A DNA stretch of 64,000 nucleotides from DASTOB01 sp035720425. GTDB lineage: Bacteria > Chloroflexota > Limnocylindria > Limnocylindrales > CSP1-4. Made by a program: the position numbers and the translations under genes. This document shows positions 52,503-60,099 of this stretch, piece after piece. The number at the start of each line of letters is the position of its first letter. Positions within the stretch are counted from its first letter, which is position 1. The notes under the pieces were generated by a model. The model was not told where the DNA came from. It ran no database searches and saw only the letters and a program-made list of their open reading frames with translations. The stretch lies in contig DASTOB010000119.1 of NCBI GenBank assembly GCA_035720425.1, positions 1 to 64,000 on the forward strand, written 5' to 3'.

Positions 52503-53201
52503 TCAGCGCTTCGAGGCGCGCTGGAGCCCGTCGAGGTCGACGATGACGATCGCGTCGCGTTCGAGCCGGATGAGGCCGTCGTCCACGAACAGTCCGAGCA
52601 GCTTGTTCACGCTCTGCCGGGTGCAGCCCACCATTGACGCGAGATCGCTTTGGGTGATCGGCGCCGCGAGCCGGATCGATCCACCATCGAGACGGCGGCC
52701 CTGCTCGTCGGCGAGGCGTGCCAGGACGGCCGCCAACCGCCCCGCGATGTCGAGGAAGTGGAGCTCCTCGACGTGGATGGTGAGGCGGCGCAGCTCGCGA
52801 GCGAGTGCCGCGAACAGCGCGTCGCGGATCGCCGGCTCGGCGGAGATGAGATCGCGGAAGCGATCGCGCGGCAGCACGAACGTCTCGGTCGGTTCGAGGG
52901 CGACTGCGGTCGCCGAGCGCGGTGCGCCGTCGAGGAGGGCGAGTTCGCCGAAGAAGTCGCCGGGCCGGAGCGTGGCGAGGATCGCTTCGTCCCCCGTCTC
53001 GGACGGCAGGGTGATCTTGACCAGCCCGCCGGCCACGATGAACAGCGCGTCTCCGGGGTCACCGAGATGGAAGATCGTCTCGCCCCGGCGAAAGCGACGC
53101 GACTTCAGGCCGTGCGCGACGCGCTCGAGGGATTCGGCCTCGAGCCCGCTGAACAGGGGCACGGCGGCCAGTGTGTCGGTAACTGCTCGCGTGTCGATCA
53201 T
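52503..53201 (-). CDS. Crp/Fnr-family transcriptional regulator
   Basis: A 232-residue regulator. The cNMP-binding domain (about residues 12-125) has VPLFSGLEAESLERVAHGLKSRRF, then GETIFHLGDPGDALFIVAGGLVKI and a phosphate-binding-cassette-like PGDFFGELALLDGAPRSATAVAL with the conserved Gly-Glu and Arg-Ser. The long helix (LARELRRLTIHVEELHFLDIAGRLAAVLARLADE) leads to the C-terminal winged helix with ITQSDLASMVGCTRQSVNKLL. There are no Fe-S cysteines in FNR positions, so ligand control fits better. I use the ATG at 53201, with AGGA about 8 bases upstream; the ATG at 53210 is the alternative. A 6-6-6 palindrome lies 54 bp upstream. Confidence 0.92.
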   Translation of the reverse strand: MIDTRAVTDTLAAVPLFSGLEAESLERVAHGLKSRRFRRGETIFHLGDPGDALFIVAGGLVKITLPSETGDEAILATLRPGDFFGELALLDGAPRSATAVALEPTETFVLPRDRFRDLISAEPAIRDALFAALARELRRLTIHVEELHFLDIAGRLAAVLARLADEQGRRLDGGSIRLAAPITQSDLASMVGCTRQSVNKLLGLFVDDGLIRLERDAIVIVDLDGLQRASKR

Positions 53202-53254
53202 CGGTGTCATCCTACCGCCGTTGCGCGAACGCAGGCCGAGGGTCGTCGGCCGGC

Positions 53255-53272
53255 CTGTCGGGTGTGCGACAG
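53255..53272. promoter_or_regulatory. Crp-type palindrome in the crp-like/MBL divergent gap
   Basis: CTGTCG-GGTGTG-CGACAG has perfect 6-bp arms separated by 6 bp, the geometry of a Crp/Fnr operator (TGTGA-N6-TCACA class). It lies between the Crp/Fnr gene (starting 53201, minus) and the MBL gene (starting 53353, plus), so the regulator may control itself and the hydrolase. Confidence 0.5.
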
Positions 53273-53352
53273 TCGGATCGTCGGGCGTGCGCTTTCGGAC
53301 GCTTCGCCCGGGGCGGACGATCCGGCCGCTCCCATGGCAGACGGAGGTACAT

Positions 53353-54111
53353 GTGCGCCTGACGGTCCTGGGCTCCGGCACGGCTCAACCGCAGCCGGAC
53401 TCGCCTGCCTCCGGGCTGCTCCTGCGCGACGGCGACGACGCGCTTCTGCTCGATTGCGGGAGCGGCGCCGTGAGCCGGCTCCAGGCGCACCTCGATCCAC
53501 GCGAGCTGAGCGCCGTGATCTTCGGCCACTTCCACGGCGATCACTTCCTCGATCTCGTGCCGCTGCGCTACCTCTTCCCGTGGGCCGGACCCGTCCCCCG
53601 ACACCTGCCGGTGCATGTCCCGCCCGGCGGGCGACCGCGGATCGACGCGCTCGCGACCGCGATCAGCGAGCGCGCCGGCTTCTTCGACGACGCGTTCGAC
53701 GTGTGCGAGTTCGACCCTGACGGCGATCTCCGCGTCGGAGGCCTTCGCCTCGCCTTCCGCCGGGCACGTCACTACGTTCCCGCCTGGAGCCTGTCCGTGA
53801 CGGACGAGTCCGGGCACCGCCTCGTCTACCTCGGCGACACGGGGCCATCCGACGCCCTCGTCGAGTTCGCCGCCGGCGCAGATCTCATGATCCTCGAATC
53901 GACGCTCGCCTCGGCCGACGAGGACGACGTCGAGCGCGGCCACCTGACCCCGACGGAGGCCATTGCCATGGCGCGCGCCGCGCGGGCGCGGAGGGCGTGG
54001 CTCGTCCACTACCCGAGCGCCCGGCGGGCGGAGATCGCGGAGGCGTGTGCGGCCGACGGCGACCTGGTCAGGCCGGCCCAACCGGGCGACGAGATCGAGA
54101 TCGGCGACTGA
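53353..54111 (+). CDS. MBL-fold metallo-hydrolase (RNase Z-like)
   Basis: A 252-residue metallo-beta-lactamase-fold hydrolase with two-metal site. HFHGDH at His59-Phe-His61-Gly-Asp63-His64 is the canonical motif; LVYLGDTGPSDALVEFA supplies the later Asp, and HLTPTEAIAMARAARA, then LVHYPSARR, the last histidines. LTVLGSGTAQPQPDSPASGLLL at the N-terminus is typical of RNase Z/ElaC-like and phosphodiesterase-like members. It lacks a clear exosite of tRNase Z. The GTG start has GGAGG 5 bases upstream; an ATG two bases before is out of frame. The convergent cyclase gene begins its stop 8 bp downstream. A cyclic-nucleotide phosphodiesterase role is imaginable in this context but not shown. Confidence 0.88.
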   Translation: MRLTVLGSGTAQPQPDSPASGLLLRDGDDALLLDCGSGAVSRLQAHLDPRELSAVIFGHFHGDHFLDLVPLRYLFPWAGPVPRHLPVHVPPGGRPRIDALATAISERAGFFDDAFDVCEFDPDGDLRVGGLRLAFRRARHYVPAWSLSVTDESGHRLVYLGDTGPSDALVEFAAGADLMILESTLASADEDDVERGHLTPTEAIAMARAARARRAWLVHYPSARRAEIAEACAADGDLVRPAQPGDEIEIGD

Positions 54112-54118
54112 GGAGCGT

Positions 54119-56203
54119 TCAGTCCGTCGGCACCGTCGCCGGTGTCGCGGATGCCAGCGCGTCGGCCGCCAGGCCCCGATAGCGATCGGCGTCCGGTCCC
54201 CCACCTAGCAGCTCCGCGGCCGAGCGCCAGAAGCCCGCGGCCTCCGCGGTCGCCCCGAGCGCGAGGGCCTGCGCCGCCGCCTCCTCGAGCAGCGGGATCG
54301 CCCGCTCGAGGTCCGCAGCCAGAGCGCGATGCTGGGCGATCCGCCCGATCGCGCCACCTGGCCGACCCTCGAGCCGGTCGGCCAGCCGGCCATGGAGCTC
54401 CCGACGCCGGCTCGCGAGCAGCCCGGCGTAGGCAACGTCGCGGACGAGCGGGTGCCCGAATCGCCACGTCCCACCCGAGTCCACCGGCACGATGAGCGTG
54501 CTGTCGCCGAGCCGGCCGACCAGCGCGGCATCGACTACGCCGCCGGAGAGCTCGGCCACGAGCGCAGGCTGGAACGTCATGCCGACGACCGACGCGACAT
54601 GGAGGAACTCGCGGGCATCCTCGTGGAGCGCGTCGATCCGGGCGCCGAGCAGCGACCGCAGGGTGAGCGGCACGCGACCGCCTCCGACCCCATCGTCGAG
54701 TGGCAGCCGACCGTCGAACGCGAACCCGCTGTCCTCCAGGCTGGCCCGCAGCACCTCGCCGATGAACAGCGGGTTGCCCTCCGTTCGCTCATGCAGCCGC
54801 GCGCTGTCGCGCGGGTGGAGCGGCGTTCCGGCCAGCTCGCCGGCCAGCTGGTCCGTCTCGTCGGGATCGAGCCCGGACAGGTCGAGCCACGTCACGTGGG
54901 GATACTTCGACCATGCGGGACGCCGGCCCGGGCGCGTGCCGATGAGGACGAGGAATCGCAGACCGGGCGCCTCGCGCACGAGCTGGTCGATCATCGGCCG
55001 GCTCGACTGGTCTGCCCAATGCACGTCGTCGACGACGACGACGCGGGGGCCCAGGTCGGCCGATAGCCGCCGACTGTACTGGAGCGAGACCTCGAGCACG
55101 GCCGACACGACCTCCGCCGGGTCGGTCGGGGCGAGCGCGGCCTCCGCCTCCCAGCCGGAGAAGGCCGCGTCACGCGCGACGGCCGCGATCGCGCCGGCGA
55201 ATCGTCGTGCCTGGTCCGGCGTGAGCTCCTCGGTGAACAGGAGACGGCGGGCGAACGCGCCGGAGTCGACGCCCTGCTCGTCGGCGATGACCTGGGCGAA
55301 GTGACGGATGAACCGATACGGCTCCCCGGTGCCGTACGACACGTTCTCCGTCCACGTCCAGGCAAATCCGGCGGAGCGCGCGTCGAGCTCGAGATCGGCG
55401 AGCAGGCGAGACTTGCCCATGCCGGCATCGCCGGCCACCACGACGACGTGACCGCGACCGGACCGCGCGGCCTCCGCGAGGGCATCGCGCAGGACCTGCC
55501 GTTCCGATTCCCGCCCGACGATCCGGCCACGAGGCGGCCCCCACGGACGGAGCACCGACGCATCGCCGCGCAGGCTGTACAGCCGAACCGGGCGTGACTG
55601 CCCGCGGAGCAGCTCGTAGCCGCGATCCTCGACGTCGAGGCGATCCCGCGCGGCGCGGACCGTCGCCTCGTCGAGGAGGATGTCACCCGGGCGGGCAAGG
55701 TCCTGGATCCGCGCGGCATTGACGATCGCGGGGCCGGTCAGGGACACGTCAGAGCCGGATGCTCCGGCCCGCTCGGCCGCGACCACCTCCCCGGTGGCGA
55801 TCCCGATCCGGACCTGGAGCTCCTCGCCCCCGCGCGACAGCTCCGCCAGTCCCTGCCGGATGGCCGCCGCGCACAGGGCCGCCCGGAGGGCGTCGTCGTC
55901 GTGGGCCCGCGGAAAGCCAAAGACCGCGAACACGGCGTCGCCGATGAACTTCTCGACCGTGCCCTCGTAGCGGTGGACTGCTTCCGCCATCGCCGCGAGT
56001 GCGGCGTCGACGCGCTGTCGCACCTCCTCGGGATCGTGCTCGGCGATCATCCGAACGTAGTCGACGAGATCCGCGAAGAGCGCGCTGACGACCCGGCGAT
56101 CCGCTCCGGGTGTCGCCCGTCCGCGCGACCGGAGCCGGGTTCCGCACTGGTTGCAGAAGCGGGCGCCGTGGCCGTTCGGCACGCCGCAGGCAGGACAGCG
56201 CAC
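54119..56203 (-). CDS. Zinc-ribbon, class III nucleotide cyclase and AAA ATPase fusion protein
   Basis: A 694-residue multidomain protein. A zinc ribbon (Cys3, Cys6, Cys17, Cys20) precedes a class III cyclase domain with both metal-binding aspartates (Asp45 in ALFADLVDYV, Asp89 in FIGDAVFAVFG), substrate-recognition Lys85 and Asp152, and transition-state Asn162 and Arg165 (IVNAARIQ). All catalytic residues are present, so it should make cAMP (Lys/Asp pair favours ATP). An AAA_16-like ATPase follows: Walker A GDAGMGKS at 258-265, Walker B RVVVVDDVHWAD at 387-398. The usual long TPR tail of such proteins is missing; only about 150 helical residues follow. The GTG start follows GGAGGGAG and a hairpin that could hide it. 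Confidence 0.92.
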   Translation of the reverse strand: MRCPACGVPNGHGARFCNQCGTRLRSRGRATPGADRRVVSALFADLVDYVRMIAEHDPEEVRQRVDAALAAMAEAVHRYEGTVEKFIGDAVFAVFGFPRAHDDDALRAALCAAAIRQGLAELSRGGEELQVRIGIATGEVVAAERAGASGSDVSLTGPAIVNAARIQDLARPGDILLDEATVRAARDRLDVEDRGYELLRGQSRPVRLYSLRGDASVLRPWGPPRGRIVGRESERQVLRDALAEAARSGRGHVVVVAGDAGMGKSRLLADLELDARSAGFAWTWTENVSYGTGEPYRFIRHFAQVIADEQGVDSGAFARRLLFTEELTPDQARRFAGAIAAVARDAAFSGWEAEAALAPTDPAEVVSAVLEVSLQYSRRLSADLGPRVVVVDDVHWADQSSRPMIDQLVREAPGLRFLVLIGTRPGRRPAWSKYPHVTWLDLSGLDPDETDQLAGELAGTPLHPRDSARLHERTEGNPLFIGEVLRASLEDSGFAFDGRLPLDDGVGGGRVPLTLRSLLGARIDALHEDAREFLHVASVVGMTFQPALVAELSGGVVDAALVGRLGDSTLIVPVDSGGTWRFGHPLVRDVAYAGLLASRRRELHGRLADRLEGRPGGAIGRIAQHRALAADLERAIPLLEEAAAQALALGATAEAAGFWRSAAELLGGGPDADRYRGLAADALASATPATVPTD

Positions 56204-56204
56204 G

Positions 56205-56226
56205 CTCCCTCCTCTCGGGGAGGGAG
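56205..56226 (-). promoter_or_regulatory. Hairpin masking the cyclase ribosome binding site
   Basis: On the minus strand CTCCCTCC, loop CCGAGA, GGAGGGAG forms a perfect 8-bp stem; the right arm is the Shine-Dalgarno, one base before the GTG start (56203). Folding would block initiation, so the cyclase may be translationally controlled or coupled to the upstream mrp gene. No U-run follows, so it is not an obvious terminator. Confidence 0.7.
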
Positions 56227-56232
56227 TTTACG

Positions 56233-57312
56233 TCACGAGATGGTCAGGACCGGCTGCTGATCGCCGGCTGCCGCCCGCACGCTCATCCGGGCGGCGACGA
56301 TGCTCGCCAGGTGACTGAGGGCCCGCGCGGCCGGCCCGGGCTCGCGCTGGGCGACGGCCGGTACCCCGACGTCCCCACCCTGCCGGACGGTCACGTCGAG
56401 CGGGACTGCGCCGAGGAACTCGAGGTCGTGCTCCGCGGCGAAGCGTTCGCCACCGCCACGGCCGAAGATCTCGGTCAACTCGCCGCAGTGCGGGCAGACG
56501 AACGCGGACATGTTCTCGACGATGCCGATGACCGGCACGCTCATCCGCCGGAGCATTGCGAGCGCCTTCGACACGTCCTGGAGGGCGACCTCCTGGGGCG
56601 TCGTAACAAGCACGGTGCCGCTGATCGGGACCGCCTGGGCGAGGGTGAGCTGGGCGTCCGACGTGCCGGGCGGCAGGTCGATGACGAGATAGTCGAGCTC
56701 GCCCCAGTCGACGTCACGCAAGAACTGCTGAATCGCCCCGCCGATGAGCGGGCCACGCCACACGATCGGCTGTCCCTCCGGGACGAAGAACTGGATCGAG
56801 ATGACCTTCACACCGTGGCGTTCGAGCGGCAGGATCTTGTTGGCCGAGCTGGCCGTGGGCTGGCCGTCGACCCCGAGCATGAGCGGGATGTTGGGCCCGG
56901 TGATGTCCGCGTCGAGCAAACCGACCGATGCGCCGGATTGGGCGAGCGCGACGGCGAGGTTCACGCTCACCGTGCTCTTGCCGACACCGCCCTTGCCGGA
57001 GGCCACGGCGATGATGTTCTTGACGCCCGGCACCAGCTGCTGGGGCTGCGCCGGCGCGGCTCGGCGAACGGTCGCGCCCCACGTGATGTCGATGCCGGTC
57101 ACGCCGATCGGGTCGAGCTTGGACCGGACATCGGCCTCGATCTCGTCCTTGAGCGGGCAGGCCGGCGTGGTGAGCTCGATCGTGAACGCCACCGCGGTCC
57201 CGTCGATGCGCAAATCGCGGACCATGTTCCGGCTGATCAAGTCGCCGCCCAGCTCCGGCTCCCGCACCTGGCGAAGGGCATCGAGCACGGCGGTTTCGGG
57301 GATCGACGTCAT
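56233..57312 (-). CDS. mrp: Mrp/ApbC Fe-S cluster carrier ATPase
   Basis: A 359-residue P-loop NTPase that carries and transfers Fe-S clusters. The N-terminal MIP18/DUF59-like domain (1-85) includes DPELGGD-like REPELGGDLISRNMVRDL and Cys52 in TTPACPLKDE. The deviant Walker A SGKGGVGKST is at residues 105-114, followed by GLLDADITGPNIPLMLG and YLVIDLPPGTSDAQLTL. The Cys273-Pro-His-Cys276 motif in SAFVCPHCGE is the bridging cluster site of ApbC/Nbp35. The ATG gives MTSIPETAVLDALRQVREPE. Downstream is the cyclase gene on the same strand; upstream is a 365-bp gap from the divergent potA operon. Confidence 0.94.
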   Translation of the reverse strand: MTSIPETAVLDALRQVREPELGGDLISRNMVRDLRIDGTAVAFTIELTTPACPLKDEIEADVRSKLDPIGVTGIDITWGATVRRAAPAQPQQLVPGVKNIIAVASGKGGVGKSTVSVNLAVALAQSGASVGLLDADITGPNIPLMLGVDGQPTASSANKILPLERHGVKVISIQFFVPEGQPIVWRGPLIGGAIQQFLRDVDWGELDYLVIDLPPGTSDAQLTLAQAVPISGTVLVTTPQEVALQDVSKALAMLRRMSVPVIGIVENMSAFVCPHCGELTEIFGRGGGERFAAEHDLEFLGAVPLDVTVRQGGDVGVPAVAQREPGPAARALSHLASIVAARMSVRAAAGDQQPVLTIS

Positions 57313-57506
57313 CGGCCGGGGTACCTCTCGCTGGCCTGCTCCACGCCGCGGTCACGGAGGACACGCGGCCCCGACCTTCTGACAGTCGGTGCGTCGATAT
57401 CGTAGCGCGCCCCTCCCGAAGCCGCCGCGGAACGACCCGGGGCCGACGACCGAGCCGGCATCCACGCGGTCGGTTGTACGAGTCACGAAGCTGCGCCGAC
57501 TCCGGT

Positions 57507-57583
57507 GCACGAGATTCGTCGTGCCGAGGGGATGATCGTGCGGTTCGCCGCAAGTTGACACTCCCGGAGCCCCATCCTATTCT
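57507..57583 (+). promoter_or_regulatory. Near-consensus promoter of the polyamine ABC operon, with an upstream palindrome
   Basis: TTGACA at 57555-57560 and TATTCT at 57578-57583 are separated by 17 bp, a perfect -35 and a good -10. Initiation near 57590 gives a leader of about 90 bases. The palindrome GCACGA-N6-TCGTGC at 57507-57524 lies 30 bp before the -35, a position suited to an activator. The rest of the 57313-57677 gap shows no gene. Confidence 0.8.
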
Positions 57584-57677
57584 CGTCCCGCCGCTGCCTG
57601 TCTCGCGGCCGACCGGCGCCGTCACCGCGCCGCGGATCCCCACTGGGGCCCTCAGGACGCAGGGAGTGCGAACGAAC

Positions 57678-58802
57678 GTGCCCGCGGTCGACGTCCGGCT
57701 CGTACAGGTTGTCAAGCGCTTCGGCGACGTCGTGGCCGTCGACCACATCGACCTCGAGGTGCGCGACGGCGAGTTCTTCAGCCTGCTCGGCCCCTCCGGC
57801 TGCGGCAAGACGACGACCCTGCGCATGATCGGCGGCTTCGAGGAGCCGACCTCCGGCCTGATCGAGCTCCAGGGTGAGGACGTGACGTGGCTTCCGCCGT
57901 ATCGGCGGAACGTCAACACGGTCTTCCAGAACTACGCGCTGTTCCCGCACCTGACGATCTTCGAGAACGTCGCCTTCGGTCTCCGGCGCAAGGGCGTCGC
58001 CGACGCCGACGTGCGCACGCGCGTGGGCGAGATGCTCGAGCTCGTCGAGCTGCCGGGCTTCGAGCGCCGCCGGCCCACCCAGATCTCCGGTGGCCAGGCC
58101 CAGCGCGTCGCCCTCGCGCGGGCGCTCATCAATCGTCCGGCGGTCCTGCTCCTCGACGAGCCGCTCGGGGCCCTCGACCTCAAGCTGCGCAAGCAGATGC
58201 AGGTGGAGCTGAAGCGGATCCAGCAGGAGGTGGGGATCACGTTCGTCTACGTGACCCACGACCAGGAGGAGGCGATGACGATGTCGGATCGCATCGCCGT
58301 CATGAATCGCGGTCGGTACGAGCAGCTCGGCGACCCGGAGAGCCTGTACGAACGCCCGGCGACGCGGTTCGTGGCGGGCTTTCTCGGGGTGAGCAACCTG
58401 CTCCCGGGGCGCATCGACGGGGCGGCCGACGACTACGCTGTGTGCCGTCTCCATGACGGCTCTCCGGTCCGGGTCCCGCGCGCCATGACGAACGGCTCGG
58501 CGAGCATCGAGATCGGGGTCCGACCGGAGAAGATCCGGATGCACGGGCCGGGAACGACCCCGCCGCCGGGGTCCAACGAGCTGGTCGGCGTCGTCAAGGA
58601 CGCCTCGTACATGGGGGTCTCGACCCAGTACATCGTCGAAACACGCCACGGAGACCGCGTTGCGGTCTACGAGCAGAACGTCGAGCGGACCGTCCACGGG
58701 TCGCTCCATCGGCCGGGTGAGGAGGTCCGCCTCAGCTGGTCGCCGGATCACACGTTCGCGGTGCCGGCCGAGGGCCCGGCGGCATCGGACGAGGTTGCCT
58801 GA
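57678..58802 (+). CDS. potA: Polyamine ABC transporter ATP-binding protein
   Basis: A 374-residue ABC ATPase of the PotA/FbpC type. Walker A GPSGCGKT is at residues 38-45, the Q-loop Gln84 in VFQNYALFPHLTIFENVAFGL, the signature SGGQAQR at 137-143 and Walker B LLLDEPLG at 157-164. The regulatory TOBE region follows (residues 260-374: VSNLLPGRIDG, IEIGVRPEKIRMHG, MGVSTQYIVETRHGD). I use GTG 57678; a GTG at 57666 is too close to the AGGGAG. Upstream in-frame sequence crosses the promoter and is not coding. It powers uptake of spermidine/putrescine or similar cationic substrates and is first in potA-potD-potB-potC. Confidence 0.94.
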   Translation: MPAVDVRLVQVVKRFGDVVAVDHIDLEVRDGEFFSLLGPSGCGKTTTLRMIGGFEEPTSGLIELQGEDVTWLPPYRRNVNTVFQNYALFPHLTIFENVAFGLRRKGVADADVRTRVGEMLELVELPGFERRRPTQISGGQAQRVALARALINRPAVLLLDEPLGALDLKLRKQMQVELKRIQQEVGITFVYVTHDQEEAMTMSDRIAVMNRGRYEQLGDPESLYERPATRFVAGFLGVSNLLPGRIDGAADDYAVCRLHDGSPVRVPRAMTNGSASIEIGVRPEKIRMHGPGTTPPPGSNELVGVVKDASYMGVSTQYIVETRHGDRVAVYEQNVERTVHGSLHRPGEEVRLSWSPDHTFAVPAEGPAASDEVA

Positions 58803-58832
58803 CGGCCGCGCCCGTCAGGTGGAGAGGAGTTC

Positions 58833-60062
58833 ATGAGCGAGCACGCGACTTCCCGCATCACGGCCGAGTTGAGTCGGCGTCGGTTCCTCCAGGGGACGAC
58901 CCTTGTCGGCTTCGGGGCCTTCCTCGCCGCCTGCAGCGGCGGTTCGTCACCTTCCCCGACCGGTGCGGCTTCGCCGGCACCCGGCGACACGACTCCGCCC
59001 TCGACCGGACCCCAGGAGCCGACCGGTCCGCTCAACTTCGCCAACTGGGATGCGTACATCGACGTCGAGGACGACGGCGTGACCTCGCCGACGCTCGTCG
59101 AATTCACCGAGACGTACGGCGTCGAAGTGAACTACGCGAATGCCCAAATCGAGGACAACGCGGGCTTCGTGGCCACGATCCGGCCCCAGCTCCAGGCCGG
59201 GGTCGATACCGGCTGGGACCTCATCGTCCTGACCGACTGGATGGCCGCCAAGATCGTCGAGGCCGGCTGGGCCGAGAAGATCGACGAGGCCAACATCCCC
59301 GACGCGGTCGCCAACCTGCGCGACGAGCTGAAGGGCCTGCCGTGGGATCCCAACCAGGAGTACCACTACCCGTGGCAGTCCGGTGCAACCGGCATCGGCT
59401 ACAACAGCGTGTCGACCGGTCGCGAGCTGACCAAGGTGGCCGACCTGTTCGATCCGGCGTTCGCGACGAAGGTGACCCTGCTCAACGAGGTGCGCGACAC
59501 ACTGTCGCTCATCCACCGCATGCTCCAGGCGCAGGGTCTCGCCTCGGACAATCCGTCGGAGGAGCTGACGGTCGAGGACGCCCAGGCGGTCGTGGACTAC
59601 GTCCTGCCGTTTGTCGACAGCGGGCACATCCGCGCGTTCACCGGCAACGAGTACCTGGCCGACTTCGGCACCGGGACGACGTGGGCGGCGATCGTGTGGT
59701 CCGGCGACCTCGCCTCGTCGGCCGGTCCGGACGACGTGTTCGTCTACCCGGAGGAGGGCTCGAACATCTGGACCGACAACATGCTCATCCCGAAGGGCGC
59801 CAAGAACAAGTACACCGCCGAGCTGATGATCAACTGGGTCTACGACGTCGAGCGCGCCGCGCGGCTTGCGAACTGGATCTACTACATCAGCCCGGTCAAC
59901 GGCGTCGCCGACGCGATCACGGAGCTCGATCCGGAGGCCGGCGACAACCCGCTGCTGTTCCCGCCCGCTGACGTGGTGGCCAACCAGCATCCGCTTCCGA
60001 ACTGGAGCGAGGCAGACGAGTCGGCCATCCTCGACCTGTTCTCGACCCTGACCGGCGAGTAA
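58833..60062 (+). CDS. potD: Polyamine ABC transporter substrate-binding protein
   Basis: A 409-residue PotD/PotF-like binding protein. The N-terminus has a twin-arginine-type signal (SRRRFLQGTT, residues 14-23) ending in a lipobox FLAAC with Cys34, so it is likely exported folded and lipid-anchored. A Ser/Pro/Thr-rich linker follows to residue 67. FANWDAYIDVEDDG (about 70-83) is the PotD opening, and WDLIVLTDWMAAKIVEAGWAEKID, WQSGATGIGYNSVS and NIWTDNMLIPKGAKNKYTAE carry typical acidic and aromatic ligand residues. Putrescine or spermidine is favoured. It is 30 bp after potA and 37 bp before potB, all on one strand. Confidence 0.93.
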   Translation: MSEHATSRITAELSRRRFLQGTTLVGFGAFLAACSGGSSPSPTGAASPAPGDTTPPSTGPQEPTGPLNFANWDAYIDVEDDGVTSPTLVEFTETYGVEVNYANAQIEDNAGFVATIRPQLQAGVDTGWDLIVLTDWMAAKIVEAGWAEKIDEANIPDAVANLRDELKGLPWDPNQEYHYPWQSGATGIGYNSVSTGRELTKVADLFDPAFATKVTLLNEVRDTLSLIHRMLQAQGLASDNPSEELTVEDAQAVVDYVLPFVDSGHIRAFTGNEYLADFGTGTTWAAIVWSGDLASSAGPDDVFVYPEEGSNIWTDNMLIPKGAKNKYTAELMINWVYDVERAARLANWIYYISPVNGVADAITELDPEAGDNPLLFPPADVVANQHPLPNWSEADESAILDLFSTLTGE

Positions 60063-60099
60063 CCGCCGGCGACTGACTCACGGCTGGGCGAGGGGCGCG

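Noticed and set aside
56205..56226. An intrinsic terminator for mrp.
   Set aside because: The hairpin has no T-run and its right arm is the ribosome binding site of the next gene, so RBS masking fits better.
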